From Syngnathus acus (taxonomy: Eukaryota > Chordata > Actinopteri > Syngnathiformes > Syngnathidae), in NCBI RefSeq assembly GCF_901709675.1, contig NC_051103.1:7673501-7737500 (forward strand): DNA of 64,000 bases, written 5' to 3'. A program made the translations under genes and the position numbers. The notes under the pieces were generated by a model. It searched no databases and was not told the DNA's origin. It saw only the letters and a program-made list of their open reading frames with translations. How positions within the stretch are numbered: the first letter of the stretch is position 1; each line of letters begins with the position of its first letter. Shown one piece after another: positions 1 to 31,200 of the stretch.

Positions 1-16240
<16,240 letters not shown>

Positions 16241-17958
16241 CTCCGTCCGTCCGTCCGTCTCACCGGTAATAGTCTTTTCCCGTCCTCTTCGTGACTAGGC
16301 AGCAGCAAGCAGCTTTTTATTTTATTTTTTTTGACCTCTCAAGGACGCTGCTTTAATAGTCTCATGCCCGACAAATAGACAGACAGGTATGGCATACGGA
16401 GGTGCCTCGGCCGACAAGCGCCAGTAAACAAGGCGCTCCTTCCTTCCGCTCTGCCTACAGGCAAAGAACACAAGCAAGCAGAGCGTAGGGGGGGAAGAGA
16501 AAAAAAAAAAGAAAAAATTCTCATTTCAGATGTCAGAAAAGGGCGTGAACTTCTTTTGGTCATGCCCCGCTTGGGCTCCCCTCCTCTTTTGTTTCTGTAC
16601 AAACAGCAACGTCGCGCACTCAGTGGCACGCAAGCATTCTCGCACACAAATGAAATGCAACATTTCAAAAAATTGTGCTTTTCAGAAACTATCCTACTTT
16701 CTCCTACAATCTCATACTGCATTAGAATAGAATAGATCTTTATTGTCATTGTCACACATGTACAATGTACATTCGAATTTCTCATAGAATAAAAACCGTA
16801 GAATAAAATGTTGCAGATTAGGATCATTTTACAAGAAAGCAGATGCTTGATTTTATCTTGTAGATTTTAATCTAGTATTGATCTTCTGACTGAAATCCCT
16901 CCAAATCTTTTTATGGTACTCATTATGGCCATGGATGAGCTGGAGCTCATCATACACACTTTGGACTGGTCACCCACAGCCGTTCAAAATATCGGTTGTC
17001 TGATATTTCAACTAAGATTAGTTTTCACCAATCCCAAAACATTTGCATCGTGGCGTGACGCTGGATGTGCCCAAATTGACGCATTTATTCAAAGTATTTG
17101 TATGTTCCGTAAATATCCACTAGGTGGCGGCATCAACGCAACAATCAATGCAATGGAAGTTTATCCTGTATTTCTGTTTACAGTAATGTAATACTGTTGC
17201 GTAAGATAGACGGAACCTGTTTTTTCTTTTTATAGCTCACACTTTTGAGCTTTTCAGCACTATTTTAACGAACTCCCGAATTCAAATATGAGTTATTGAC
17301 AATTTTTTTGATGTAGTTCGGAACACGCTCTAATGATTACACTAATTTTTCCTTCATGTGTTCCAGTTTTACAGTTGTTTCTTTGCTATTGTTTCTCATT
17401 ATTTTCGAGGTTCACTTTTTTGAACCTCCTGTTATGCTAATGAAGTGTTTCCAGTTCACGCAATTCCGAAAAAAAAAAAAAAAAAAAAAGAAAGGTTGAC
17501 GCATTTAAGCACAAGCACCAAAAATGAGCTGAATCCAAAGTGTGTCCCTCTCGCCCGCCCATTTTCGAGGACTGTCTTTCAAACTTTTAATTTTGCATGG
17601 GCGGGTGTTTCCGCGTGTGCTATGTGCGCACTTGGCATCCCCAAACAATTGCGCCGTCGACTCACATCTGGAAAGCAGACTCGTTAATAATTGAAAGCAC
17701 ATCTAGATTACATTTGATTAGATGATACTTTGTCTTACGCTTTTTATCCACTTTTGATCTTTTAGAGTTGACGCTCACTTTGGACATAAGAAGGAAGAGT
17801 GCCTTTGCAATAGCTGGATGAGAGCGGGGAAACATCTGCAGAAGATGAGCGCCGTTGTGTCGCTGCTTCTGCGTGAAACATCTCAGGAATGAAGCCGAGC
17901 TCTCATAGGACATGATGCAACCCACGCTGATTTTAAAACGACACAAGAACGACCAGAG
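16241..17958. other. Intergenic spacer between divergent abcc3 and radil
   Basis: About 1.7 kb between the two start codons, so it must hold the 5' UTR and promoters of both genes unless further upstream noncoding exons exist. A dispersed repeat lies at about 16722-16792 (AATAGATCTTTATTGTCATT type, common in fish). There is an A tract at 17469-17488. No extended ORF with protein-like composition and no clear TATA box next to either start. Confidence 0.6.
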
Positions 17959-19233
17959 ATGAGTCAAAGAACCGCTGAGGAATTACACTCTCTTCCACAG
18001 AGGGGGTTATCGACATCTTCTACATCTTCTCTGAAAAGACGCCTTGTAAGGCTTGCAAGAAAGTCCAGTGATGGATCTCTTCGGTAAGTGTTTTTTTTTT
18101 TTTTTTTTTTAACTGGTTTACTTAATTTGCATAAAAATCCAACAAACACGCCACTGGATCGCCAAGAGACCATAGTATGATAAGAAATGTAAATGAAAAC
18201 ATTTAAGTTGCAAATGTAGGTCAGTGCTTCTGCAGCATAGCAGAGAAAGCCTTGCTAGCACCACTTTTCATGAGAACAAGTGCTAAAAAAAAGGATGGAT
18301 GGCCATCACAGCATACCATTGCAATGCCGACATACTCCTCGCAGTCGTGTATTGTGAGTGTGTGGTCAAGGATGACAGTTGCTGATGCACCTCAGTGTCT
18401 ACCATGAATTGGAACAGAATACACATTCAGTCAAGAGCAGCAGGGACAACCCAGGCATTCCCCACAAACTTCATATCAATTGTTCCTTTGTCCGTGGATG
18501 ACATCACAAGCACCTATGGCCAGACTCACTGTAAGAATTCTATATAGTACAGTAAGACGTAATAATTGTGCATTTGGTTCTTCATAAATGGTGGAGCTGA
18601 TTCGAATGTTCAGCATTTATTATTGCTTGAAACTTTGATGTGAATTCCTTATTCTCAGTATCGCTTTTATTTTTTTTCCATCAAAGCAGTGTGGCATAGG
18701 AGCAATGAACCTTTGAACCACTGTGGTAAGAAGCTTACAGGCTTGCCCAGTGGTGCACAACCCTTTCTTTTTTCATTCCTGCACTGAGAAGAGCAAAGAG
18801 CTGAGAAAGGAATGGTGAAGGGCAGCGGACCAAAGGCTTGTACTATCTATCAACTTGATGATAGGATAACACGAATTTATAGATGACATTATTTAGTTGT
18901 AATGACTTATTTGATGTCTTGTTGATCTTTTGTTGCTTTCTTTCCCCCTCTTAATATCCCATTTTTCTCGGTATCCTTTTTGTTTATTGAACTGGATTGA
19001 TTTCCAAGGATCCTTCAGCAGTCCATCTTGTCATGTTTGATTATCCAGGTCAAGTTCGTCTACTGGCAGTTCATCCACTGGCAGGTCGGCCGAGGCTGTG
19101 GCTTTCAGACAGCCTAGCAAGAGCCGCATCCGTCACCACACCAACCGCCTCTCGGGAGTCTTCCTTCGCGGCGGCGGCGCCGCCTCTGGCTCGCTGTCCA
19201 TGGCCATGTCCACCCAAAGCGGGAAAGGAAGCG
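17959..19233 (+). other. radil: radil exons 1-2: basic, serine-rich N-terminus
   Basis: Exon 1 (17959-18083) gives [20 protein letters not shown], then [18 protein letters not shown]. It ends in CG|GTAAGTG. Exon 2 (19049-19233) gives a run of S/T/G ([13 protein letters not shown]), then [20 protein letters not shown] and ends before GTACGTT. The carried bases fit exon 3 ([15 protein letters not shown]). This N-terminus resembles RASIP1 (basic segment, then a Ser-rich run) more than human RADIL, whose N-terminus is shorter. There is no predicted fold. Confidence 0.72.
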
Positions 19234-22200
19234 GTACGTTACGCTCAGTCAAGTCTTTCATTTTCTTCCAATGTTAATGTCTCGGAAGCTTTGAGAACTT
19301 ATTGGCTAATGCAGAGTTTATTTGAAGATATATCAAAGCCGGTCCCGTGGTTTGCACATCTGCAGGTTCTGGGTTTGAATCTCATCTTGGGCCTTCCGGT
19401 GTAGAGTTTGCATTTTCTTCCCTTGCATGTGTGTGGTTTTTTTTTTGTTTTGTTTTTTATGGGGACTCGAACTTCCTCCCACATTCCAGAATCATGCATG
19501 TTAGCTAGCGGTATAAAAAATGAATGGATGGATGCATGTTAGCGTACGTTTGATGGAAAATAGATATTTAATGTTTCAAAGCAGAATTCCATGATTTTTA
19601 CAGCCCTTAAGTCATGCGATATAGTTGACCTGTGGGGGAAGAAAAAAAAAAAAAAAGTGTGAAACAATGCCTTCTTAAGAAGCTTTGCAAAGTTGGGGAA
19701 AAAACAAGCAGTCATCAGACTGATCTCATCCAGGGATTAGCAAATACAAATTTGTAACAGACATCCACAGAAAAAAAATAAAAGCAAGGCATGATGTTGG
19801 TTGGCATTGTTAGAAAGGATCTTATATTGCATCATGGTAAATGGAGTGCCAAAAGCTGTTAGTTTGATCATTTATCTCATGTGCATGACTTGTAGGGACA
19901 CTTGGACTGCCACTATGGAAACTCTGGCTAACAAGCATGAAAGTAGATTGAGTGCATTTTGGCATGTTGTAATGTTTCTCTTTTTAGACACTGAGTTGAT
20001 TCACAAGAAGCATACTTTCACCTGACTGACTGACTGACTGACCCTTGTATACTTTTTTTCATACTTTCATGCAGTCATCATGTTATTCCACACAAGTCAT
20101 GTGTAAAGACTATGAAACGTATTTTGGTAGCCTTATTTTTGGCCTGTGAAAAGTGTAAGGAATGCCTTTAAGGAATTAAAAATGTGTTCAAATTGTTTTA
20201 TTTGGCATAACTTTATTTTCGTGCAAGTGGCTGATGGTTTTAACTTGACTGAGACTAACGTAAGAGTTTCTCTGACCACCAATCACAACTCAGCTTGCCA
20301 ACGTCACATGACCAAACTCAGAAAACAGGTCCGCTGATGAATTCATATTCCACATAATCAGTATTAATCAGAATGCTGTGTTTAGACTCGTATTATTGGA
20401 AAGAAAGTTTTGGGCTTGACTTCCTCTTTTTTCAGCCTTGGTCTTGTCTTGGTCTCTGTGAGTTCTGGTCTCGGGGCAAGCCTTGGTCTCGGATAGTGTG
20501 GTCTTACGCACAGAAACTATATTATACTCCAAAAAGGGAGTTTCCATTTGGGCCAGAAGATGTCAGGTAAGAATGTGACCTGTAACTAAAGGCCCCTCTT
20601 GTAAAATTCTCTTGGATGTGGGTTGAGGTGGAGGGGTTGAGATCGAGGGGGGGGTCTGCAAAACTACACCCCTGTACACTTGAGCAACGTACCTTGGCCA
20701 CTGTATCAGTGTGTCACTAAACGGTGTGTGTTTGCTTAACAGCTAAAGCGAATCCACAATTCATACATAATGTCATAATGTATGCATCAAATAAGGATCT
20801 GCAAAAAAATAAAAATGAGCAACAAAAAGTTCAATGTACACGTTCTGTCCCTTCCTCCAAAAATACAAACATGTTTCCTCTCTCTGATGTCATGTTGCAT
20901 TCAGTGAGTACAGATGGCGAAATTGCGGACGACCCCTGTGAGCTGTCAATCCAGTTAAGTGCTCCCGGAATTTTGAAGATCTTTGGAATCGAAATCTGTA
21001 AAGGAGCTCACTATAAGAGTGTCTTGGCCACGACACATTCCAGTGCAAAAGAGCTGGTCAAAGAGGCCCTTGAAAGGTGAGGGAATGCATTCTGTCTGTT
21101 TGCCATATGTGTCTGTCATTGTTTGTCCATGATTTCTCTTGCTTTGCAACAACAATTAAAAAAGTGTCTAAAACCAGTCAGGCATGCACATGTGTTTATA
21201 CTTAATAAACAGAGACTTTATGTTCTGTCCGTTGAGTTATAATTTCAACGTTGTGCTCACAGTGTGTACGTGTGCCAAATAGTCCATTTAATAGCTCTGA
21301 AAGTGTAGCGCAAACCACACTTTGTGTGAAAGACGGCCAGTGTTGGCTGGAATTCTCCGCAGAGAGAAAAAGTTTGCTTGGATTTCAAACCCCAAAAATG
21401 GAACGGAATGATTAACACAAGTGAAATCCGACATGTGTTTGCGCTGTGACTGTAAGAAACATTTGGATCTCATGATAGCTCAAAGGTCAAGGATGCCATT
21501 TTGGGCTGAGCACAGACTCTTGACCCTGATTTGAAAAAGAATTTGAAACAATTCGGGATTGTATTTCTTTTTCATGGAACATGTATACTAAGAATTAAAA
21601 AAAAGCAAAATCTCCATTGGATTTCGATGACCAGCAATTGGAGTGATCAATACATTTGATGTCATCCGTCCATTTTCCATAGTGTCAACCGGTGGTCCTT
21701 TAGTGGTCCGTGGCAGTCTTGCAGGTGGTCCGCAAAATTGGAAATGGAAAATAATTGTAACGTTTTGAAAAATTGAGTCATTATTTAGACTTGATTTATT
21801 TTCCAGCTGATAATAATTTTACATTTACCCATCCAAATAGACATACAGATGCAAATAAATATCCTGTATAAATAAAATAAAATAAAATAGAATTGCGCCA
21901 AAGCAGTGCTTATTTAACCTAACATGTTTTTTCCAATATGGTGTTAATTCTTCCTTTCCATGTCTTTCAGGTATGGCCTTGGGAAAGAAGAGGCAAGTTC
22001 CTATGTTCTGTGCGACACCATTGGCTTCATTGGCGAGCGCCAGTGGAAAACCGAAGGCTTCCGAGTGGTGGGCGACAATGAGAAGCCGCTCCTCCTGCAG
22101 TCGTTATGGAAACCAAGGGAGGGCCTCGCCAGACGCTTTGAAATCCAGAGGCGAAGCCTGGTGGAAGAGCAGACGGCCAAAGAAAAAGACACCATCACTG

Positions 22201-25200
22201 CTGGTAGGCTGCCCCTTATTATTTCCTGGTGTACAATCTTGGCTCTTCAATAAAGCATAGTCAATTTAGTTTTAGACTTCCTACAAAGTTGTGCTGTTTT
22301 TTTTTTCTTCCCAGACAACCAAACCGCATGCATCAAAGTTCATTTAACAAGACCAAACTGTTTTTTCTTTTTTCACATTTAGTCTCGTATTCCCTTCTGT
22401 CCAAATGTCTAACAGACATTGTAGTTTCAAGTAAACTCTATTTTTAAACGCACTCCATGATGCTTTTAAAAGTTCTACATGGAAATAATTCTCCACAAAG
22501 TTTTCCAGAGATATTATTTGTAGTAGCAGCAGCAGCAGCTTCTACTGGAAAAAGTGGCTTGAGTTGACACAGCTGTAAGAGTGCGTCCTGTTTGTCATTT
22601 TGCTTCTGCGACTGGCACAGCATGTGCTAGCCTTCCTTCTATCAGCGTGGCTGATCACTTTGTGTTTCCATGAGCTGTGTCTTTCTTTCCACCGAGGTCT
22701 GCTTCCCGTGTGTAGATTGGCTTGACTCTAGCATTAACACTTACAGGATCACACATGCACTCAGTTGAAGAAGAAAAAAAACAGGTGCTGCCTTATCACT
22801 GCATCCCATTAACTCCGTCCCTAATGTATTTATATATACGTAGCAGGTTATTTGCACAGGTTCAGCTAATTCCTGTACTTGCTTATCCATCTCTCTGATA
22901 GGGATCAACGCCCAGGCCCGTAAGCTCCAAAAGAGTCGCTCCAGAGTTAACTCCACCCTCATGGAGAGAACAATGAGTCGAAGCCAAAAACTTTGGAGGA
23001 GTAAAAGTGAGATGGACCTTATCGATGGCGATTCAGTCAATCAGGATCAAAGTATGTCCTTGAATGGAACGTTAGTGGAGAGCCATGAGTGCCCAGAAGT
23101 CAGGGAAGAAGACATTAAACATGCAGTTCCCTCTAAGGGGGATGGTGCGTTGCAAGCCAAAACAGAAACGCTGTGTCCATCGAGGCCGAGAGGTGAGCGG
23201 GAAGGAGAGGCGTCGGAGAGGGAGGAGACGGAGAGTAGCGACGATAACACCACACAGTACTCCATTCACCCACCTCAGGACTGTCCGTACCTGCTGCTAC
23301 TACATGGCCACAGCCTTGTGCAGGTATCACCTTCAATGCCTCAATTCTCTGCAATGCACAACTGAGGGGATGGGAGCATATTTTGCATCAGGAATGAGGC
23401 TGTCATGCAATTCACCAATCTTTGCTGGCACAGACTCGCATTGGTGGGGATGCCTTTCCGACTTTACATGTTTTTCAATCTTGTGTATGTATGTTTATTT
23501 TTTTATTTGTAAATGTCACTATTTTTCATTTTTTTTCATTTTTACTTGTACTTTATACTTTTTGTTGGTTTTATTGTTATTTTTAATTTAATCCTGCTAT
23601 TATATTGATATTTGTTTATTTATGTATGAATGAATGATTTGAACATTGTTTTGGTCCTCTATTATAAATAACACTGTTCTTTGAAGAGAAAAGAAACACA
23701 GTAATGCAAAATCGGTCATCAGCAAAGTGTCGAAAAAGTGTCAGAACACTGATCAGGAAGCTGTAAAACGCAGCCGTGGCACTGCTTCCTGTCTGATTAG
23801 CAGGATTTTCAACAGCCCTACCTACACATGCACGATAAACTCACAACCGCACTTTAGGTCATGCTTCTCCGAATAACGCATTTTACTGTGTCAAATTTGT
23901 ATTGTGGGAGCAGGGAGACATCACAATACAAACAACCTAGATATTCAAAATAGGAATAATAATAATAATCATTTCCAACCTGATCAATTCATCACAATTG
24001 AAATATTTTCTATAGGCTGGTTAGATAAAAAAAAAAAAAAAATCCGTGTTCTTTCATCTTGTACTATTTGTTTCTCTAGGACTTTGTCATTTACCTACTT
24101 CTGAGACCAAGCATTATATTGGGGCGACAAAATGACAACGGAGATGCGGACATTGGCCTCCTTGCAGAAGATATCCTTCCAAAACATTGCGTTTTTCATC
24201 GCAATAGTACTGGCGGACCAACCACGTTGTGCCCCTTTCCCGATGCTGTCGTCACAAGGAATGGCAATATATTCAAAGACAAAGTCCAACTTTGCCCCGG
24301 TGATGTCATTGGGCTGGGACAAAGCTACTTGTTTCTATTTAAAGATCCCTTGCTGCACAAGGTAATCGGAAAAAACAAATATATCCACTTTATCGGCAAG
24401 ATAACGATGACAATGTTGTTATTGTTTCTTCAAAAAGGAACCCGACAGTTCTGCTCCCGAGCCCAACTTGTTTGGCTCCGCTACACCTGATGTGATCCTC
24501 TGCAACAACCTGCCCAGCCCAGCCAGTAAAAAGTGTCCAAAGAGATCTCCTCCATTTCTGAAATCACCGCAGGGTCACTACCTGACTTTGAACTACCGAG
24601 CTGACGATGAGCATTGCATCATCAAGCAAATAGTGGCCATGGGAAGCTCCCACGTTAAAGACGGACCTTCATTGAGCATTGCTTTTCTGCTGTGCCTTTG
24701 CATTCAGTATTCCGCCTCATATTTACGGACATCGGACCTACGAAGGCTCCTGCTGCTGATTGCAAGTGAAATTCAAAGCGCTGTTTGGGTGAGTAGTGGT
24801 GGATTATTTTGATCCCTAAAAAAAAAATGGTGTTAATACGGTTATTCAATCACCACATTGAAATTCTTTTTGTGCGAAGGACAGCAGACACATTAAATAA
24901 ACACAACCAGCTACTCTATTTGTTTCCAGAAAGCATGCCAGCTTTTGCTCGCTACCCAATACTCGATCGTTCCGTTTCACGTCACCGACTCGACCAAACT
25001 CATTGTGGACCACACACATAAGAATTTGGAGGCAGAACATTTGCAATGCACGACCATTTTCGGAAGAGATCAGAAATGAAAGCTCTGAAAATGACTGACT
25101 TTCTACACCCTTCAAACTGCTGTTTGGTCAATTTGATCCAATGTTGAAAAACAAAACAAGAAAAACCTAATTGGACAGTTCAACAAAACCAGTTCAGGAA

Positions 25201-28200
25201 TCTGGCTCAATTTATTTTGAACCCATATTGGGTTGTTTTTAACACAGCATTTGAAGGGTTGAATTTATTTTGAATCCCATCATGACATTTTGTTTTGTAT
25301 CATTTTCTACACAGGAGCAAACCAAGGAACTCGCTGCTTTTCAGAAGGACGTGTAAGCCCTTACTCCTACTGCAGACTTGTGTAATCATGATCAACTTCT
25401 CCTGATGAAATCTTATACCTGGATTTCCTGCACCCTTTCAGCAACAAGGACATAATCTCAGCACTGTTGCCCCTAGTGGTGTGGATGTCAAATAGCCTGG
25501 AGATACTCCAGTTCATCCAGTATCAGCTGCCTGTCATCTTGGAGTGGAGAACAAGTGAAGAGGATGAAGAAGGAAAGGCTGGGGGTACATAAAAAAAAAA
25601 AAAAAATCTTGATCCTTGAGTTCAGCTAAAAAAAAAAACCATTTTTTCTTCTTCCAGACCTTCTGGAGTTACAGCTGTCCTGTGTGCACCCAGCCAGTGA
25701 AGAAACAATGGCGTCCCTGGAGGAGGTCATCATGCTTACCTTTCAGCAGTGTGTGTACTACATCACCAAGGTAAAAGGATCAATGTATATTTTAGCTACG
25801 TGATTGGATACTATTCAAGTGCAAATGACATCCTGGTACAACGACTTGAGAAGTTCAATTTTTCTTGTGTGGTGGCACCATCCGGACGCAACGCCGATGA
25901 AAGTGTCGATCAAGAAAGGCAAATCATCAGTGACAGGCTTGGAAGAAAGGGCCCAGTTTGCTGCATGCTGACAGCCCAGCCACACTAGGGTCATTGTGAC
26001 CCTGGTGAAAGACAAGACACCTTTGTGTGAAGGCCCATGGCGCTCGGCCAAGGAATCTTAGCATTGCAATATTTTCCATTCGACCCTAACAAACTATTTT
26101 TGGGAACAATTTCGCAAAATCTGAACAGATCAATGTTGACGTGTATCCACTGCAACCAGCCATTCAAAACAAATCCAGGTCTTTTTCAGGTGATTGCTTT
26201 TGTCATTGTCAAATTCCTTTTCTTTTTGCTCCTGAACCAAAGGAGAGTTTGGCTTTATAAAGAAGGAAAGACACAAAATGACTGAATGCTTGTGCCAGCT
26301 CGTCATGTCATCCATCATGCTTGTCATCTCACCACAGGATGCAATCCTCCTCTCTGCCAGAATGAAAGATGAACATTTGTGAGGAATGTGACAAAGTCTC
26401 CTCCGATGTCAAACAAATTCCTATACATATATATAAAATACCATATCCACACAGAGACAGGGATTCAATAAAGTGGTGAGTATTGCTGCAGCCTGGAAAA
26501 ACAACAGGCGCCATTAATGACAAGCCATTTGTAGTGAAGACGCTTGTTGATGGATCCGCCGCGCACATTTCTCCAGACTTGTGGGCAGACTGCTTATTTG
26601 CCCACTTTGGACTGGGAGACAATACACTTCTTTGCTTGAATGTGGTCAATCAAGCATTGAGTTGAGTTTCATTCTCCCTGCTTGGCTCCACTGAGTAGCA
26701 TTTTCCAACCAGAAAAGTTATTTTTTCCCCCATTTCTATTGTCTGCTGTGATTGGAAGTGTAGCTGTCTACTTGCGTTTTGCCTTCAGCGTTTCCCCGCC
26801 TACCCTGGGCTTTCACAGTGAAAGTAAAATGATCTGCTCAGGGCGGATTCCTTCAGAACTCTTCACTCAGCAGTCTTGTTCCAGCCCCGTGCCAAGCCCA
26901 CATGAGCCATATTCAGCTTTTTTGGAATGTGGATCTAGTGCCTGCGCTGGCCTTGTTGGTGGAGCAAGATTTCTGTGGAAAGGGGATGTCTGCGTACAAT
27001 TAGCCCAAACAGAGCTGTCATTGTCCATGCTGACTTTGGTGGAGCAAAAAGCTTTTAGCTCAAGGGGAGGGGTGCCCTCATTTTTGCTGATTCGTCTGAT
27101 TTTGTAGTCTTCCATCAATAATGCCGCAATGCTAAGAGAGTCACGTTAAGTGAAGGCAACATGGGTGGTCGGCCTCAAATATTGAATGTCTCACTCACTT
27201 GATTGGACAATTCCTATCCTCCCAGGTCCTGTACCCCATCCTGCCGGGCTTTCTGAATGGCAAGCGATCCGAGGAGACTCTTGAGGGGCCGGTTGACAGC
27301 GTCCCTGATCAAGTCCAGCAGGTTTTGGAAGTCCTATCTGAGACCCAGAGACTACTCTCAGACTGTCAGCTTCACTCGGAAATGACCGCACAGCTCGTGG
27401 CCTTCATTTTCTACTTCATCAATGCATCGCTCTTCAACTTACTCATGGAAAGAGGTACAAAAAAAGAAATAAAAGTTGGACTCAAGAATCATCTTCAAGC
27501 AATTTTTGGTTGCATTTTAGAAATAAGAGGTTGCAACATTGTGTCGTAAATCTTGGCTGCTTTTGTGAAGGAATCCCCAGATAGTTCAAACACGTGAGAA
27601 GACATGTTTAATGAGCTCTCAGTCAATACAGTAGTGCAAGTGAATCTGATGTTCACATTGCCAACTCGTCAGTGGATATATACGTGCTACAAAATGCTGA
27701 CGAATCACTTGTGTGGACTGCTGAATGGGGAACATGTGTGAAAACATCTTATGCAGATGACTTTCACGGTGACAGTTGATTATGTGCAGCTAATGTTTAA
27801 AATAATAATGTGGTCGGCGGGCGCATCATTATCCACATGGCACACGTGCTGTTTCAAAAGTCATACACTAGCGCCCTCTCGATTTTTTTTGTTTCTTTTT
27901 TAACTTGGCCTTCAATAGAGCAGTTTCCCCTGATCAACATAGCAGGACATCTGAAAAAATACCACGGACCCGAAACCAAAATTGAAAAGGAAGTCAGACA
28001 TTTCAGTTTGAAGACTTCATTAGCTTTTTATTTTTTTTTTAATCTTGAGTAAAGTGTCAGTAATCAGAGCTGGAGACATCAACTTCATTTTCCCATCCAT
28101 CCATCCATCCATCCATCCATCCATCCATCCATCCATCCATCCATCCATCCATCCATCCATCCATCCATCCATCAATGGATGCCATTTAAAATGAAATATT

Positions 28201-31200
28201 TATTTTCACAGAAATTTTTACTCTGACTAATATAGACCGTGTATGGAGCCAAAATCTATTTCAGTGCCTGCAGGATCATGTCATAAATAAGGAGCATGTT
28301 TCACATGGTAACACTGTGCCCCATTGAGTTTTTTTTTTTTTTTTTTTTCCCTGTGACATTTAGCCCGACTTGCCGAGGGGAAAGGAGAGAACTGACAGGA
28401 AGCGTGTGGTAGTTGACACGCTACAAATATTTCACCACTGGAATTCAACCACTATCAATGTACTTGATGGGAGCGTTGATCATTTTCACAAAATAGCATG
28501 TGTCGGATTCATCTCTAAACTTTGCCTTCTTTTTAGTGAAGAGTTTTATGCTGACTCATCATATGCATTTTGTCATGTTTGAATCAAAGACAGATGAGCT
28601 AATAAATCTTACAGCCAACCCGGTCATAAAAACGGAGCTCACTAAATCGTCCTATTTATGTCGTGAGCAATTTGAAAGAGGACTTTTTCTTGATGTGTTT
28701 GCAGGCTCCGAGCCAGATTTCTATCAGCGGTCTACAGGCATCCGCATACGGACCACTTTTGACTTGCTGTTGAACTGGTCCCAGACAACCGGATTGGGAA
28801 AACTCGCTTTTGAGTACACGCGCACACTCTCATCGGCTATCAATCTTCTTACTACGCCAAGGAAAATTCTACACCAGGTAAAAGATACTCAAATATTTAG
28901 AATAATATAGAATAATATAACAAAAACTAAAATAAATATATATTTAATATTTATATAGACAACAATATTTTGCCCTTTTTTTTCATTAATCCAAATAGTT
29001 TCAGGTGTCTTAACATGTCTAACATTTTTGTTAAAAAAATACCAAGTTTCAGTCATTATAGAACACTTACCACACTTTATTTGTTTGTGTTGCTGAAATG
29101 AGCCCGTTTAAGATGCCAGCCTTGTCTGGTGCAAGTGAGCTAGCTCACATACTTTCTATTGTTATACAATGAATTAAAAAGTCAAAATGAACAAAGTAGT
29201 AGCCCAACGTCAATGAACATGAACCTAATTAGCAGTTAATTGTGTTTGTGTGCATGCATAGAGCTCTTGGGCATCGTTACGATGTGACTTCCCTGCACTG
29301 AACGCAGCTCAACTGAAGCACCTGCTCAGTTTTTACAGCCCAACATGTCCCACCAGGCACACATGGACTCCGTGTGCCCGGGACCAAACAGAAGCGCACA
29401 CAACTGGTCAGTGTTGAACACAGTCATTCTCTTCACATCTTTATTGTTCTCTTTATTTGGTATTTCTCTTGCATTCTCAGAGGATATCCTGCAGAGTTTT
29501 GATAGCCACCATCCTCTTGTGCTACCAGATGGGGATTACCAGTTCACAGTAGAAAGGGCAGTGACAGATTTAAGCCTGCTTGAACACTTAAACAAGCTCC
29601 AAGTGTTCATTTTTAATCTCGCTAATTCACAGACCAATGGGGTCACATCTTCTGGCCAGCACCAGGTAACTACAACATATTTGACTCACTTTTCTGATAG
29701 TCAGGGTTTAAATTTCGCCTCTTTCCAGTGTGGAGTTTGGATGTGCTCGCTGTGCCTGCCTGGCTTTTCTCTAGTTTTTTTTTTTTTTCACGACCCGTAC
29801 GTACTAGGGGTGTAAATCGCGGGTTTTGTAACGATACGATATCATATCGAGGAGTTTTGCCATTGCTAATTAGGGTTTCAAACTAGGGTTAGGGTTTCCG
29901 ACTAGGGTTTTAAACCAAGGTTAGGGTTACAAACTAGGTTTTAAAGCTAGGCTTAAGGTTTCCAACGAGGCTTTCAAACTACTTTTAGGGTTTCTAAGAT
30001 TAGGGTTTCTAACAAGGCTTTCAAAACTAGGGTTAGGGTTTTCGACTAGGGTTTCCAAAGTTAGGGTTAGGGTTAGGATTAGGGTTGGGGTTAGGGTTTC
30101 TAACTAGGCTTTCAAAACTAGGGTTAGGGTTAGGGTTAGAGTTAGAGTTAGGGTTAGGGTTAGGGTTAGAGTGTTTCCGACTAGGGTTTCCAAGGAGTTT
30201 TGCCATCGCTAATTAGGGTTTCAAACTAGGCTCAGGGTTTCCGACTAGGGTTTTAAACCAAGGTTAGGGTTTCAAACTAGGTTTTAAAGCTAGGGTTAGG
30301 GTTTCCAACGAGGGTTTCAAACTACTTTTAGGGTTTCTAAGATTGGGGTTTCTAACTAGGCTTTCAAAACTTGGGTTAGGGTTTTCGACTAGGGTTTCCA
30401 AAGTTAGGGTTAGGGTTAGGATTAGGGTTGGGGTTAGGGTTTCTAACTAGGCTTTCAAAACTAGGGTTAGGGTTAGGGTTAGAGTTAGAGTTAGGGTTAG
30501 GGTTAGAGTGTTTCCGACTAGGGTTTCCAAGGAGTTTTGCCATCGCTAATTAGGGTTTCAAACTAGGCTCAGGGTTTCCGACTAGGGTTTTAAACCAAGG
30601 TTAGGGTTTCAAACTAGGTTTTAAAGCTAGGGTTAGGGTTTCCAACGAGGGTTTCAAACTACTTTTAGGGTTTCTAAGATTGGGGTTTCTAACTAGGCTT
30701 TCAAAACTTGGGTTAGGGTTTTTGACTAGGGTTTCCAAAGTTAGGGTTAGGGTTAGGGTTGGGGTTAGGGTTTCTAACTAGGCTTTCAAAACTAGGGTTA
30801 GGGTTAGAGTTAGAGTTAGGGTTAGGGTTAGGGTTAGAGTGTTTCCGACTAGGGTTTCCAAGGAGTTTTGCCATCGCTAATTAGGGTTTCAAACTAGGCT
30901 CAGGGTTTCCGACTAGGGTTTTAAACCAAGGTTAGGGTTTCAAACTAGGTTTTAAAGCTAGGGTTAGGGTTTCCAACGAGGGTTTCAAACTACTTTTAGG
31001 GTTTCTAAGATTGGGGTTTCTAACTAGGCTTTCAAAACTTGGGTTAGGGTTTTCGACTAGGGTTTCCAAAGTTAGGGTTAGGGTTAGGGTTAGGGTTAGG
31101 GTTAGGATTAGGGTTGGGGTTGGGGTTAGGGTTTCTAACTAGGCTTTCAAAACTAGGGTTAGGGTTAGAGTTAGAGTTAGAGTTAGAGTTAGAGTTAGAG

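Noticed and set aside
16339-16827. 162-residue minus-strand ORF upstream of abcc3
   Set aside because: Contains microsatellite-like and repeat sequence, does not splice in frame to exon 1 and has no ABCC similarity.
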